This document shows, in pieces, positions 40,664-53,798 of a DNA stretch of 58,471 bases. The stretch is from NCBI GenBank assembly GCA_947495975.1, contig CANMBE010000016.1:1-58471 (forward strand). Direction: 5' to 3'. Source of the DNA: Ignavibacteria bacterium. Its GTDB lineage: Bacteria > Bacteroidota > Ignavibacteria > Kapaibacteriales > Kapaibacteriaceae. Under the pieces are notes generated by a model. The model saw nothing but the letters and a program-made list of their open reading frames with translations. It did no database searches and was not told where the DNA came from. The position numbers and the translations under genes are program-made. The first letter of the stretch is position 1, and each line of letters starts with the position of its first letter.

Positions 40664-43600
40664 TTACGGTAGCTTCGCGCCCAACTTAATCTCCCACAGC
40701 CGCTGGTAGCGAGTGATGTTGCCCGCGTTGTTAACAGAACGCGACACATCAAGCATAAAATACCGCATTGCTTCGGCGTCAGAGAGTATCGTAAACGGCA
40801 CTGATATCGTGATTGTACTGTTGCCGGCAAAGTCACTGATCTGTCCTGAAAGACGATAACTTACATCGCTCCAAAGTTGGCCAGAGACTGTGAGGCGAGA
40901 CTGCGAAAGATTTTCACCAAGGTCAACCTGGGCAGATTGCACGATGCCCCCTATACCGCCAAGCAGATCACCGAGAGCGCTTGTTGCAACTGCAGATAGC
41001 GAAGCATTCACTTGACCCACAAGATCTCCCTGACCATTGGATACCAACTCGTCCTGAGTTTTACCAAGAATAATGAGCATCAGTGCATCACCTGTGATCT
41101 TGGCAGAATCCCCTTCTTGTCGTCGATCATTTCGATAAATAGACCAACGTGCGATGGGTTTTTGCTTCGTGCCCGTAATGAGCACCTCAACGCGATAGTC
41201 TTCCCAATTTATATCAGACACCAATCGCCTGCCTCGGTATACAGCCTTGAGGTCTAACTGTGGATCTACCATGCCTCCACTTGTGAAGTCAAGCGTTCCA
41301 CTTGCCTGGAACGGCTTATAGAACTTATATGTGGACGTTCCTTCTTTCACTCGAACTCTCCCTCGCAGATTTGTTGAGTTATCGAGGAATCGACCAGTGA
41401 AAACAAGTGGATTTCTTTGGTCAACTTGTTCAAGATCAGCGATAAGGATTTCTAAGAACCCGAAGACCATTGTTAAGAGGGTTCTCCCCTTCAAATAAAT
41501 GTTTAGATCGTATCGCAGAACATCAACAAACGATGCAGTGGTATTTTTCACAACTGCTTCAACTGCATCACGAATTGAAAGCCTTGCTACTGTATCGTGC
41601 ATTGCAGTATCAGATGTACGGCGCCGTACTTGTGCCGCATCAATGACTGAATTGTATTTACGAACAGTGTCTGTTGTTCTGTTGTATTCAAACGCGGTAT
41701 ATCGCGACTTCGTACTTGATCGCTCTTTAGGAAAAACAATGTCTGCATATACAACGTTAATATCACCCTGCAACATGGGTGAATCGAGCATTCCATAGAA
41801 GTGAATCGGGTTGGAACCACTTGCAATCACAATGTCGCCGAAGATATCAGGACTTCGAGCTTGAGAGCTCTTGTTCATGATGAGAATGCCATTGGACTTC
41901 ACGGTGAAATCTAAACTTGCTACACGAAGTCCGTCAAAGACTACGATACCAGATGCATAGGCCAACCCATTCCTGCGGTCGCGATCAAGGTTCCGAATTA
42001 CAATTGTATCTAGATGCAGATTGGATCCGTCAAGATGCAATACACCATCTGCGTTGTACACAATATTTGTTGGCGAGGACAGGAAGCTAGCATTCTTGAA
42101 CCGAGCATTGCCACCGAGTTCGATTTTATCAGGAGTTGTTCCCTTTACTGTGATGTTGGCATTTGCTACCCCTTGTAAGCGCTCAATGGCAGGCAAAAAA
42201 GGCTCAATAGATGCTAGAGCAAATTTGTTTGCTTTGAGGCTGATATCAATCGACTTTCCATCAACAAGTCTCTGCTGTACACCTTTGAAGCCAAGGTCAA
42301 CGGGCAGATGAACAACAGCTACATCAAGAGTTTTTGTTTCGGTTTTCAACGCAGGATTTGTAATCGTCACAGTGCCTGTAACGTCGCGATTTTCGTGGCG
42401 CAACTTCGTTTCAAGAGTACCAATCAACTCGCCATTGTATCTCATTCCAACAGCTTTGACTGTTAGGTCCATGACTGGCAACGTCCAGGGACCATTGATG
42501 TTTGCTGTGAGCGTATTTACGTGCCCATCTAGCAGGTGTACAGGGTGGCCAGGCTCGAGATATACAAATCGAGGAATGTTCACCAGATTAAAGTGTTGAA
42601 CAACAATGGAGAGGTTTTCACATTCATCTCCAGAGAGCCGGCCATTGACAACTACTTTTTCTGCATCCATGCGTTGAACTGCGAGGTCATTGATACGGAA
42701 TTTTGCCTCTCGCAGTGTAATCTGCGCCGGACGCAATGATCTCCATTCAAGATTCCTTTGTGTATCTACAATTACATGAATTGAATCGAATCGCAGATCT
42801 GCAGAATCCTCATAGAACCTACCTGTCATTCCTATTCCGGCAGCAATGGTATTGACCTCGGCGCGTGCTTGTACACGGATCGAGTCTTTCACTGTTGAAA
42901 GATTGATAACGGGCTTCTTGATTCGAATGCCGTTACATACGAGCAGCGAATCGATCCTGCCTACTACTTTGAATTCACTGAGCCGTGGCGATGTAGATAT
43001 ATCAGATAAATGGGTGGTGGTTGATAAATGGATTGGATCACTCTCAAGTCGCATCGAGTCGGCTTGGATAAGAAGGTCATTTACGTCTAGAGTGTCTACG
43101 TCCAAATACAAGCTATTGAAGGTGCTGTGAATTCTACCTCGCAGCTGTGCTGAGGCAGAGATCGACATACTATCGAGAAGAATATTCAGCGGTGAAGCAT
43201 CGCTCAGATATATATCGAACGATGCTTCAGTTGGCTTCACGGGAGTTGCCACGTATTCCACATATCTCGATGCCGGATAGAGGTATCTGATACGTTGCTT
43301 TACTGCATCAATCGAATTGCTTACTGATGCTTCAATTGCTGCTATCAGATTTGTTGGCTGAAAGTTACCCCAAATGTGTGCTGTGAGAAATGGTGCATTG
43401 ATAAACACAGATCTGGTCTCACCCTGGCGATTACTTTTAATCTTGAGTCCAAATGGCATCAGCGCTCGGTCACTCAGCGAGAACTCGGAGATGTCTGCCT
43501 GCATTGTTCCAAAGAGACTATCAAGTTCAATTCCCTCTGCGTTAACGTCGATCTTACCTGTAATCCGCTGCGGAAGTGATGGATTCTCAAAGAAGCCTGC

Positions 43601-45286
43601 AAGGTCCATGGCTGAAAGATTCACAGTGCCGGCATATCGCGGATGCTCTTTGTCTCTCGTATCAATGGTTCCGGACGCCCCAACAAGTCTATCATCTGGA
43701 GTGAGTGCGTATTCATCAATTGTGTCGCGACGAAATGGAGTAACGTCTGCAAAAAGTGTATCAAGTGTTATCTGACCCGCTCCATTAGCATGTGCAAGAA
43801 TGCGTGCGCGTCTTACGGGGCGCCCTGCTACAAGGCTTCGGTCTAGATTAATCTGATATGTTCCTTCAAGTTCTTGAAAGGTGAGTCCCTTACCACGGAT
43901 CACAACATGACCACTGATTTGTGTGGCCAATGATGAGTTTGCAAAAACAGAGAGGTCTCCGTGATTGACCTTCATATCCACGTTATATCCGAGTCTCTTT
44001 TCAGCCAAGTAAAGCGTCATTTTGCCATCAATACGTCCAGGGCTGTCTTGTGCATGAACATCAAACCAGAGTGAATCCGAAGGATGTCCTCGTAGGTGAG
44101 CGCTCTCGATAAGGGTCTTGTGGAGGAAGGTCAATACTGGAAGTTGAACAAATCGAAGGCGGCTGCGGACATCTGCATAGCTTGCGTGCGAATTGTACAC
44201 TTTAATATCAACACCGAGTTTATCAGGATCATCAAGCTGCATTAACTTGGCGCTGCCCATAACATGTCCATCTCCTGCCCATATATCAACGCCGTCAATC
44301 TCCATATGTTTGCCCGAAAATGAAGCGTGTGCTTTGAGTGCGTATGCACCAGTGACGTCTACCTCGGGAAAAAAGAATCGTATGTCTGGGCCCCAGACTC
44401 TCGGCGTCTCTACATCACCTACAATTGGATGACGCTCTAAGAGCGAATCTGAAATTCCATGGCGCAGTACATCTAGGCCATCTATCCTGGCGCGCACTGC
44501 AAGGTCTGTGTTCACGAGTTTTATTGACAACGACTGTAGGTCTAAACCTGACGGTTGAATACGCACGGCTAACGTAAGCGTGCGCACGTCAAGCGTTTTA
44601 GCAAATTCATCATAGAATGACAAGTGGTTCACAGCAAACGAATAATCTTTGTCTGCAAGTGCGAGGCGAACTGCAGCTCGTAGTTCAAGTGCTTTTAGAG
44701 ATAGATGAAGGGGGTCAAATGTTGCCCCGTCACCACGTTTTGACGTGCGATCGTCAACTACCAGCGTACCTTCGATGATTGAGAAGTCACGGACCCGAAT
44801 ATTGATGTTGGGTGGAGCCAATGTGGTTGTATCGGGATCTGGCTTAACAATACATTCAATGTTCCAGACGCGGTCCGCACTTCGAATGACAAAGATGTGA
44901 GGCCGAGTCAGGACAGCCCGACTTATGGCAACTGTACGCGTAAAAAGCGCGGCAAGATCATACGTGACCGCAAGACGGTCTGCCTCAAGCACGGTAGTAC
45001 CGTTTGCATACAACTGGGGATGCTCGAGTACGACACCTCGAAAAATATCGAGTCGTACTTCATCAAAAGTCAACGTGCCCTCTAACTGCTCATTCAGCAG
45101 ATCAATCACCTTTGTTCGCATGTACGATCGCACCATGTCTGTCTGAGCTAACAAAACAATGAGAGCCGCAAGAATGATTGCAACCCCCGTTATTCGATAG
45201 ATCCAACGCAACACTATACCTCCAGCTCGTTTCCACAATGGATCACGAGCTAGGGGTGCTGTAGATATAGTTGCTATTTCGGTCAT
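40664..45286 (-). CDS. TamB-like (DUF490/AsmA-type) envelope assembly protein
   Basis: 1540-residue, single-helix-anchored protein (membrane segment about residues 25-48: WIYRITGVAIILAALIVLLA) with a very long, beta-rich periplasmic part, typical of AsmA/TamB bridge proteins that move phospholipids or outer-membrane proteins across the periplasm. The N-terminal LNEQLEGTLTFDEVRLDIF is AsmA-like; the C-terminal 400 residues (FNSSxxFTG-like VFTGRFLDNSTNLRGRVRV, then GDALMLIILGKTQDELV and SRSVNNAGNITRYQRLWEIK) match the DUF490 domain. Its ATG overlaps the isocitrate dehydrogenase stop by 4 bases. No tamA-type gene is adjacent. Confidence 0.88.
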   Translation of the reverse strand: MTEIATISTAPLARDPLWKRAGGIVLRWIYRITGVAIILAALIVLLAQTDMVRSYMRTKVIDLLNEQLEGTLTFDEVRLDIFRGVVLEHPQLYANGTTVLEADRLAVTYDLAALFTRTVAISRAVLTRPHIFVIRSADRVWNIECIVKPDPDTTTLAPPNINIRVRDFSIIEGTLVVDDRTSKRGDGATFDPLHLSLKALELRAAVRLALADKDYSFAVNHLSFYDEFAKTLDVRTLTLAVRIQPSGLDLQSLSIKLVNTDLAVRARIDGLDVLRHGISDSLLERHPIVGDVETPRVWGPDIRFFFPEVDVTGAYALKAHASFSGKHMEIDGVDIWAGDGHVMGSAKLMQLDDPDKLGVDIKVYNSHASYADVRSRLRFVQLPVLTFLHKTLIESAHLRGHPSDSLWFDVHAQDSPGRIDGKMTLYLAEKRLGYNVDMKVNHGDLSVFANSSLATQISGHVVIRGKGLTFQELEGTYQINLDRSLVAGRPVRRARILAHANGAGQITLDTLFADVTPFRRDTIDEYALTPDDRLVGASGTIDTRDKEHPRYAGTVNLSAMDLAGFFENPSLPQRITGKIDVNAEGIELDSLFGTMQADISEFSLSDRALMPFGLKIKSNRQGETRSVFINAPFLTAHIWGNFQPTNLIAAIEASVSNSIDAVKQRIRYLYPASRYVEYVATPVKPTEASFDIYLSDASPLNILLDSMSISASAQLRGRIHSTFNSLYLDVDTLDVNDLLIQADSMRLESDPIHLSTTTHLSDISTSPRLSEFKVVGRIDSLLVCNGIRIKKPVINLSTVKDSIRVQARAEVNTIAAGIGMTGRFYEDSADLRFDSIHVIVDTQRNLEWRSLRPAQITLREAKFRINDLAVQRMDAEKVVVNGRLSGDECENLSIVVQHFNLVNIPRFVYLEPGHPVHLLDGHVNTLTANINGPWTLPVMDLTVKAVGMRYNGELIGTLETKLRHENRDVTGTVTITNPALKTETKTLDVAVVHLPVDLGFKGVQQRLVDGKSIDISLKANKFALASIEPFLPAIERLQGVANANITVKGTTPDKIELGGNARFKNASFLSSPTNIVYNADGVLHLDGSNLHLDTIVIRNLDRDRRNGLAYASGIVVFDGLRVASLDFTVKSNGILIMNKSSQARSPDIFGDIVIASGSNPIHFYGMLDSPMLQGDINVVYADIVFPKERSSTKSRYTAFEYNRTTDTVRKYNSVIDAAQVRRRTSDTAMHDTVARLSIRDAVEAVVKNTTASFVDVLRYDLNIYLKGRTLLTMVFGFLEILIADLEQVDQRNPLVFTGRFLDNSTNLRGRVRVKEGTSTYKFYKPFQASGTLDFTSGGMVDPQLDLKAVYRGRRLVSDINWEDYRVEVLITGTKQKPIARWSIYRNDRRQEGDSAKITGDALMLIILGKTQDELVSNGQGDLVGQVNASLSAVATSALGDLLGGIGGIVQSAQVDLGENLSQSRLTVSGQLWSDVSYRLSGQISDFAGNSTITISVPFTILSDAEAMRYFMLDVSRSVNNAGNITRYQRLWEIKLGAKLP

Positions 45287-46659
45287 TCACCCTGCGCTTT
45301 GGAGTAGCGGGCTTGACCCGCCGCTTCGTGGAGAAGTTCCACATGAGACCACCGCAAGCCCTGTGCCGTTAACTCGCTCAAAAGGCTTAAAACGTCCTCT
45401 CGTTGAACCTCAGTCTGCGAATAGTAGCGGCAGCGGAACTGATCAACCAGCAAAATGTCTGGAAGTTCACCTGGCCATACCTTCGTTCCACGATTTGACA
45501 TCATTTTCAGTGTGAACGGTCCGATAGATTCCGGGGGCAATGGAAGCCCACGATGCTCGATAAACACGTCGGATCCATGGAGCTGCCACACCTCATCAAT
45601 AACATCAAGCGCACGGAATGTGGTGGCAACAACTTCGGGATTCACTTTAAATATGGTATGATTTGAGTGAAGATTCGAAATGACCGCATTGGTGAACTCT
45701 TCTGTTGATGCGGTGCCTCCAAGATCCCTCGTCTTGATTCCGAATGCTAACGTTGCACTAAGTGCATCTTGAATCATCTCGGCATACCCAACGTGACCCA
45801 TGTATTGCAACATCTGCACACCTGACAGGAGGATCGCAGTTGGATTGGCTAGCCCCTTGCCTGCTATGTCTGGAGCAGATCCATGAACCGCTTCAAACAC
45901 TGCACACGTTCGTCCAATATTTCCGCCGGGTGCAACACCAAGACCGCCCACAATTCCTGCACAGAGGTCACTTACGATATCGCCATAAAGATTTGGCAAT
46001 ACAAGCACATCAAATTGCTCAGGACGAGACACCAACTGCATACAACAGTTGTCAACGATCATATCATTTGCTTCGATGTCTGTGTATTCAGCAGCAACCT
46101 GGCGGAACACTTCTAAGAAAAGTCCATCCGTGATTTTATGAATGTTGGCCTTGTGAACACACGTTACTTTCTTACGTTCTAGCTTACGTGCTTCTTCGAA
46201 TGCATATCGTATGGCTGCCATCGACCCCTGACGAGTGATGATCTTCAAACACTGAGCAACGTTCGGAGTTTGAAAGTGCTCAATACCTGCATAGGTATCC
46301 TCAACATTTTCGCGAATGATCAGGATATTCACCCCGTCAAAACGCGTTTCAATAGCAGGCATCGACTTAGCAAGACGAACGTTGGCATACAGTTCAAGAC
46401 CTTTACGAATCGTAACATTAACGCTCTTATGGCCACCACCAATAGGCGTGGTGGTTGGCCCCTTTAGCGCAAGCTTGTTCCGCTTAATGCTTGCGAATGT
46501 GTCAGGAGGCACGCCATTTCCGAATTGCTCAATCGCTACAAGTCCTGCGACTGCCTTCTCCCAGACAATCGGAACGTTGGCAGCAGCAAAAACTGCAACA
46601 ACACTTTCACAGATCTCCGGTCCAATTCCATCGCCCTCAATAAGGGTTACAATCGTCAT
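45283..46659 (-). CDS. Isocitrate/isopropylmalate dehydrogenase family, isocitrate dehydrogenase-like with C-terminal extension
   Basis: 458 residues. The catalytic part (1 to about 335) has LIEGDGIGPE, GPTTTPIGGG, the substrate-site S79-x-N81-x-x-x-R85 (KSVNVTIRKG) typical of isocitrate dehydrogenases, R95, KANIHKITDG and NLYGDIVSDLCAGIVGGLG. An extra C-terminal domain (about 365-458) resembles the added domain of Thermus-type isocitrate dehydrogenases. GSAPDIAGKGLANPTA is the cofactor loop; NAD preference cannot be settled. It lies one base after the thiolase stop and overlaps tamB by 4 bases. Confidence 0.88.
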   Translation of the reverse strand: MTIVTLIEGDGIGPEICESVVAVFAAANVPIVWEKAVAGLVAIEQFGNGVPPDTFASIKRNKLALKGPTTTPIGGGHKSVNVTIRKGLELYANVRLAKSMPAIETRFDGVNILIIRENVEDTYAGIEHFQTPNVAQCLKIITRQGSMAAIRYAFEEARKLERKKVTCVHKANIHKITDGLFLEVFRQVAAEYTDIEANDMIVDNCCMQLVSRPEQFDVLVLPNLYGDIVSDLCAGIVGGLGVAPGGNIGRTCAVFEAVHGSAPDIAGKGLANPTAILLSGVQMLQYMGHVGYAEMIQDALSATLAFGIKTRDLGGTASTEEFTNAVISNLHSNHTIFKVNPEVVATTFRALDVIDEVWQLHGSDVFIEHRGLPLPPESIGPFTLKMMSNRGTKVWPGELPDILLVDQFRCRYYSQTEVQREDVLSLLSELTAQGLRWSHVELLHEAAGQARYSKAQGE

Positions 46660-46660
46660 G

Positions 46661-47830
46661 CTATAGCATCTCCACTACGATTGCGCTTGCTTCACCACCA
46701 CCTATGCACAACGTTGCAAGACCGTACTTACCTCCTTGTCTCTGGAGTCCGTAGATCAGTGTTGTTAAGATTCGAGCGCCACTAGCGCCAATAGGGTGAC
46801 CCAACGCAACTGCACCTCCAAACGCATTGATCTTTTCGCGTGGAATTCCGAGTTGATCTTTTGCCGCAAGTGCAACAACTGCGAATGCTTCGTTGATCTC
46901 AAAAAGATCAACATCACCCAGAGTGAGTCCAGCTTTTGAAAGCACATTCGTAATGGCTTGAACTGGCGACGTTGTAAACCACATCGGATCTTGTGCAAAC
47001 GACGCTTGAGAAACTATTCGAGCAAGGGGCTTCAGGTTATGTGTCTTGACAGCTTCAGCAGATGCCAAAACAAGCGCTGCTCCACCGTCATTTATCGTTG
47101 ATGCGTTTGCCGCAGTTACAGTACCGTCTTTCTTGAACACAGGCTTCAGCGTTGGGATCTTTTCAAAGTTTACTTTTGTGGGCTCTTCATCAGTGTCGAT
47201 AATCACGTCACCTTTGCGCCCTTTCACCACTACTGGCACTATCTCATCTGCAAACCAGCCGTTTTTTTGTGCTTCTTGTGCTCTGGTGTAGGACTCAATA
47301 GTGTAGGCATCCTGCATTTCGCGCGTAAAACCACATTCTGCGGCGCAAAGCTCAGCTGCATCGCCCATGGGCGTCTGGTTGTAAACATCCCAGAGTCCAT
47401 CCCACTGCATCAAGTCCACCATACGAGCGTTACCAAATTTTACACCCTTGCGCGAGTCGAGCATGGCGTGGGGCGCATTGGTCATGGACTCTTGTCCACC
47501 AGCCACAACAATCTGAGAATCGCCACAGCGAATAGCCTGATCGGCCAGCATCACTGCCTTCAGACCTGATCCGCACACCTTATTTATGGTCAATGCCGGA
47601 ACGCTCTTCGGCAAACCAGCAAAAATGGCTGCTTGGCGGGCTGGTGCTTGTCCCACCCCCCCAGTGAGCACATTTCCCATAATCACCTCGCTCACAGCGT
47701 CAGGTGCTATTTTCGCGCGCTCTATGGCCGCTGTTATTGCTAGTGAGCCCAGTTGTGGAGCGCTAAAGTCGCTCAAACTGCCCAAGAGCGAGCCAATTGG
47801 AGTACGGGCAGCCGAAATGATATACGTCAT
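46661..47830 (-). CDS. Acetyl-CoA acetyltransferase (thiolase)
   Basis: 389 residues from ATG 47830 (MTYIISAARTPIG); a longer frame from 47860 is less likely. It condenses or cleaves acetoacetyl-CoA/3-ketoacyl-CoA. Nucleophile C86 in TINKVCGSGLKAV; the second set is NEAFAVVALA, GHPIGASGARI and the base Cys in LCIGGGEASAI. It heads the operon thiolase-isocitrate dehydrogenase-tamB. A TAAATTTG box lies 49 bases upstream. Together with the acyl-CoA dehydrogenase and CoA-transferase of this window it fits short-chain acid metabolism. Confidence 0.95.
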   Translation of the reverse strand: MTYIISAARTPIGSLLGSLSDFSAPQLGSLAITAAIERAKIAPDAVSEVIMGNVLTGGVGQAPARQAAIFAGLPKSVPALTINKVCGSGLKAVMLADQAIRCGDSQIVVAGGQESMTNAPHAMLDSRKGVKFGNARMVDLMQWDGLWDVYNQTPMGDAAELCAAECGFTREMQDAYTIESYTRAQEAQKNGWFADEIVPVVVKGRKGDVIIDTDEEPTKVNFEKIPTLKPVFKKDGTVTAANASTINDGGAALVLASAEAVKTHNLKPLARIVSQASFAQDPMWFTTSPVQAITNVLSKAGLTLGDVDLFEINEAFAVVALAAKDQLGIPREKINAFGGAVALGHPIGASGARILTTLIYGLQRQGGKYGLATLCIGGGEASAIVVEML

Positions 47831-47879
47831 GATAGTTCCGTAGGGTTGGTTTAAGGACACGGGCGTAAAATTCTGAGCA

Positions 47880-47887
47880 CAAATTTA
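47880..47887 (-). promoter_or_regulatory. Putative -7 promoter box TAAATTTG for the thiolase operon
   Basis: Exact TAnnTTTG match on the minus strand, 49 bases before the thiolase ATG. The -33 element is not evident. Confidence 0.42.
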
Positions 47888-47940
47888 CCACATTGACCTA
47901 TCATGAGACCGATTCCCTTTTTCGTGCATACTCTCTTCCG

Positions 47941-47948
47941 TATTTTCG
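47941..47948 (+). promoter_or_regulatory. Possible -7 box TATTTTCG for atpD
   Basis: One mismatch from TAnnTTTG, preceded by CCG, 56 bases before the atpD ATG. TTTTT CG lies 16-18 bases upstream. Divergent from the thiolase promoter in the same 174-base gap. Confidence 0.35.
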
Positions 47949-47992
47949 CAAGTCTATTCTCAAAGCAGCCGTTTCTTTCATCGAGATCATAA

Positions 47993-49414
<1,422 letters not shown>

Positions 49415-49415
49415 C

Positions 49416-51390
<1,975 letters not shown>

Positions 51391-51392
51391 CT

Positions 51393-52496
51393 ATGGCAAC
51401 TTCATCGCAAACCACTTCTGCTAAACAGCGTCTCGCAACTCTGCGTAACCAGATGAAGGCAGCTAAGCTCGACGCATACGTTATTGCGCATGTGCCAAGT
51501 CTTCGATATCTCTTCGGATTTTCGGGATCAACAGCTATGGCCGTTGTAACCGGGCGTAAGGCATACTTTTTTACGAATGATCTTTATGAATTGCAGGTTC
51601 GAAAAGAACTTGTAAAGATCGATGGCCTCGAAGTGATTATCGATCGCGATGCATGGGGTGCAATTGCAAAAAAGGGGCTCTCCAAATCGTGGAAGACCGT
51701 TGGATTCGATCCAACAAAACATACGGTCTCTGGCTTTAAGCCAATGAAAAAGGCACTTGGATCTGCCAAGCTCATTGAGTCTATCGGGCTCGTAGAAAAT
51801 ATCACTCGCGTCAAGAGTAGCTCAGAGATCAAGAGTATTGGCAAAGCCGCTCAGATGACAAGCACAGCATATGAGCGCTTGCTTGGCATTATGAAGGCCG
51901 GCATGACTGAGCGACAAGTAGCTTCCTTCCTTGCAACAACAACCAGACAACTAGGCTCTGAGAAAGATGCTTTTGACATCATTGTTGTCTCCGGCGCACG
52001 CAGTGCCATGCCCCATGGCAGAGCAAGCGATGCAGTGATCAAGAATGGCGATGTGGTAACGGTAGACTTTGGTTGCTGCGTAGACGGGCTTTACAGCGAT
52101 ATGACGCGCACGTTCTGTGTTGGTACCCCAACAAAAAAAGTAATGGACGTTTTTGGTGTATTGTACGATGCGCACGTTACGGCACTTGATGCGGCAATTG
52201 GTGGAGTAGGTGCTGCTGAGCTCGACCGTGCGGCACGATCTGTTATTGAAAAAGCCGGCTACGGAGAATACTTCCGTCACTCGCTAGGTCATGGTCTTGG
52301 ATACGAAGTACATGAAAATCCACGAGTAGCATCGGGCAATAAGAACGAGACAATACCAAGTGGTTGCGTCATAACAATTGAACCAGGGATCTACATACCA
52401 GGCAAGTTTGGGATGCGCATCGAGGACGATGTAGTTGTCACTGAAAAAGGTCCGCATATTCTCACTACTGCTCCACGCGAACTCGTGATTGTATAA
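51393..52496 (+). CDS. M24-family Xaa-Pro aminopeptidase-like protein
   Basis: 367 residues, cytosolic. N-terminal creatinase domain (1 to about 140), then the pita-bread fold with five metal ligands: two Asp in VVTVDFGCCVDGLYSDMTR, His in HSLGHGLGYEVHE, Glu in TIEPGIYIPGKFG and Glu in MRIEDDVVV. PHGRASD contains the substrate-site His. It releases N-terminal residues before proline. It starts 2 bases after guaB and ends 3 bases before the GT4 gene. Confidence 0.94.
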   Translation: MATSSQTTSAKQRLATLRNQMKAAKLDAYVIAHVPSLRYLFGFSGSTAMAVVTGRKAYFFTNDLYELQVRKELVKIDGLEVIIDRDAWGAIAKKGLSKSWKTVGFDPTKHTVSGFKPMKKALGSAKLIESIGLVENITRVKSSSEIKSIGKAAQMTSTAYERLLGIMKAGMTERQVASFLATTTRQLGSEKDAFDIIVVSGARSAMPHGRASDAVIKNGDVVTVDFGCCVDGLYSDMTRTFCVGTPTKKVMDVFGVLYDAHVTALDAAIGGVGAAELDRAARSVIEKAGYGEYFRHSLGHGLGYEVHENPRVASGNKNETIPSGCVITIEPGIYIPGKFGMRIEDDVVVTEKGPHILTTAPRELVIV

Positions 52497-52499
52497 GGA

Positions 52500-53783
52500 G
52501 TGATGGAACAGCAATCAGTCCTCGTCTTTGCCTACTATTTTCCTCCAATGGGTCTTAGTGGTGTACAGCGTGTCTCGAAATTTGTAAAATATTTGCCCGA
52601 GAATGGATGGCGTCCGCACGTCATTACTACGGGTCCAATTGCATACTATGCACACGATACTTCGTTGCTCGATGACCTCGACGGCAGAGATGTCGTTATC
52701 CATCGCACCTCCGGCTCTGATCCCAATAGCCTGCTCAAAGGCAAAGGCACAGTGAAAATGCCGCGCGAATGGATGCGTAAGATAATGCGAGCCGTGAGCG
52801 ATACGCTGTTTATACCAGACAACAAGCGCGGCTGGGCAAAGCAGGCCTTGGCGCTTGCGCGTGAGCTTGTGAAGGAACATCACTTTGATGCCATCTTCGT
52901 AAGTGGTCCACCATTTTCCACGATGATGGCCGCAGCCACCCTCAGTGAGGAAACCGGAATTCCGCTCGTGGTAGACTACCGCGATCTCTGGTACGGCAAT
53001 CAGTTTCATTTCTATGCCACGCCGTGGCACGCCCACAGACATCAGGCATTGGAGCACGACGTCCTCATCCACGCCTCGCGCGTAACGGTTACAAATCGTA
53101 AGCTCAAGGAACGACTCATTGCCACATACAACCATCTCAATTTTGAAGATGTTGTTATCATCCCTCATGGATTTGATCCGGCAGATATTCCGCCAACACT
53201 ACCTGCGCAGCGCCATGACGGGCCGTTCAGATTGACCTACACCGGCATCTTTTACGACGTTGTAACACCAATACCGTTTTTTAAGGCAGTGCGCAAAGTA
53301 CTCGCGGAGCGAAAAGACATTACTCTCGAGTTGCATTTTGCGGGACTGTTGCGCGATGAATACGTCAAAGCTGCAAAGAAGCTTGAGCTCACAGACATTA
53401 TCCACAACCATGGATATTGCGCACATGCGGAATCTGTTCAGCTTTTGTTAGAGAGTGATGCTTTGTGGATGATGGTAGGCAACACGAGAAACGCAGATAC
53501 AATTTCCAGCGCAAAACTCTACGAATACATGGGAACCAGGAAGCCCCTTCTGGTAAGTGTACCCAATGGCGCACTGCGCAAAGATGCTGAGCGGTATGGG
53601 GCTTCATGGATCACAGAACCCGATGACGTAGATGCAATTGCCGCATGTATCATTGAGATGGTAGATGCATGGCGTAAGGGCTTACTCCCTACTCCTGATG
53701 AAGCGGTTGTTCAGAGTTTTGACAGACGCATGCTTACAGCATCCCTGGCCAAGCAACTTGCAATGGCAACCAAGGTTGTTTGA
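52500..53783 (+). CDS. Glycosyltransferase, GT4/GT-B fold
   Basis: 427 residues from GTG 52500, or 426 from ATG 52503. Two Rossmann-like halves: the N-terminal YYFPPMGLSGVQRVSKFVKY with the acceptor-site Gly loop, and a C-terminal half with SSAKLYEYMGTRKPLLV, the nucleotide-sugar-binding signature of GT4 enzymes. IIPHGFDPADI marks the linker. Probably adds a sugar to a surface glycan or lipid; donor and acceptor unknown. It converges on the GDYXXLXY gene with 15 bases between stops. Confidence 0.88.
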   Translation: MMEQQSVLVFAYYFPPMGLSGVQRVSKFVKYLPENGWRPHVITTGPIAYYAHDTSLLDDLDGRDVVIHRTSGSDPNSLLKGKGTVKMPREWMRKIMRAVSDTLFIPDNKRGWAKQALALARELVKEHHFDAIFVSGPPFSTMMAAATLSEETGIPLVVDYRDLWYGNQFHFYATPWHAHRHQALEHDVLIHASRVTVTNRKLKERLIATYNHLNFEDVVIIPHGFDPADIPPTLPAQRHDGPFRLTYTGIFYDVVTPIPFFKAVRKVLAERKDITLELHFAGLLRDEYVKAAKKLELTDIIHNHGYCAHAESVQLLLESDALWMMVGNTRNADTISSAKLYEYMGTRKPLLVSVPNGALRKDAERYGASWITEPDDVDAIAACIIEMVDAWRKGLLPTPDEAVVQSFDRRMLTASLAKQLAMATKVV

Positions 53784-53798
53784 TTCTAAGCGCGTTGC

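Noticed and set aside
52515-53168. Minus-strand frame of 217 residues inside the GT4 gene
   Set aside because: Shadow of the glycosyltransferase; no recognisable domain.
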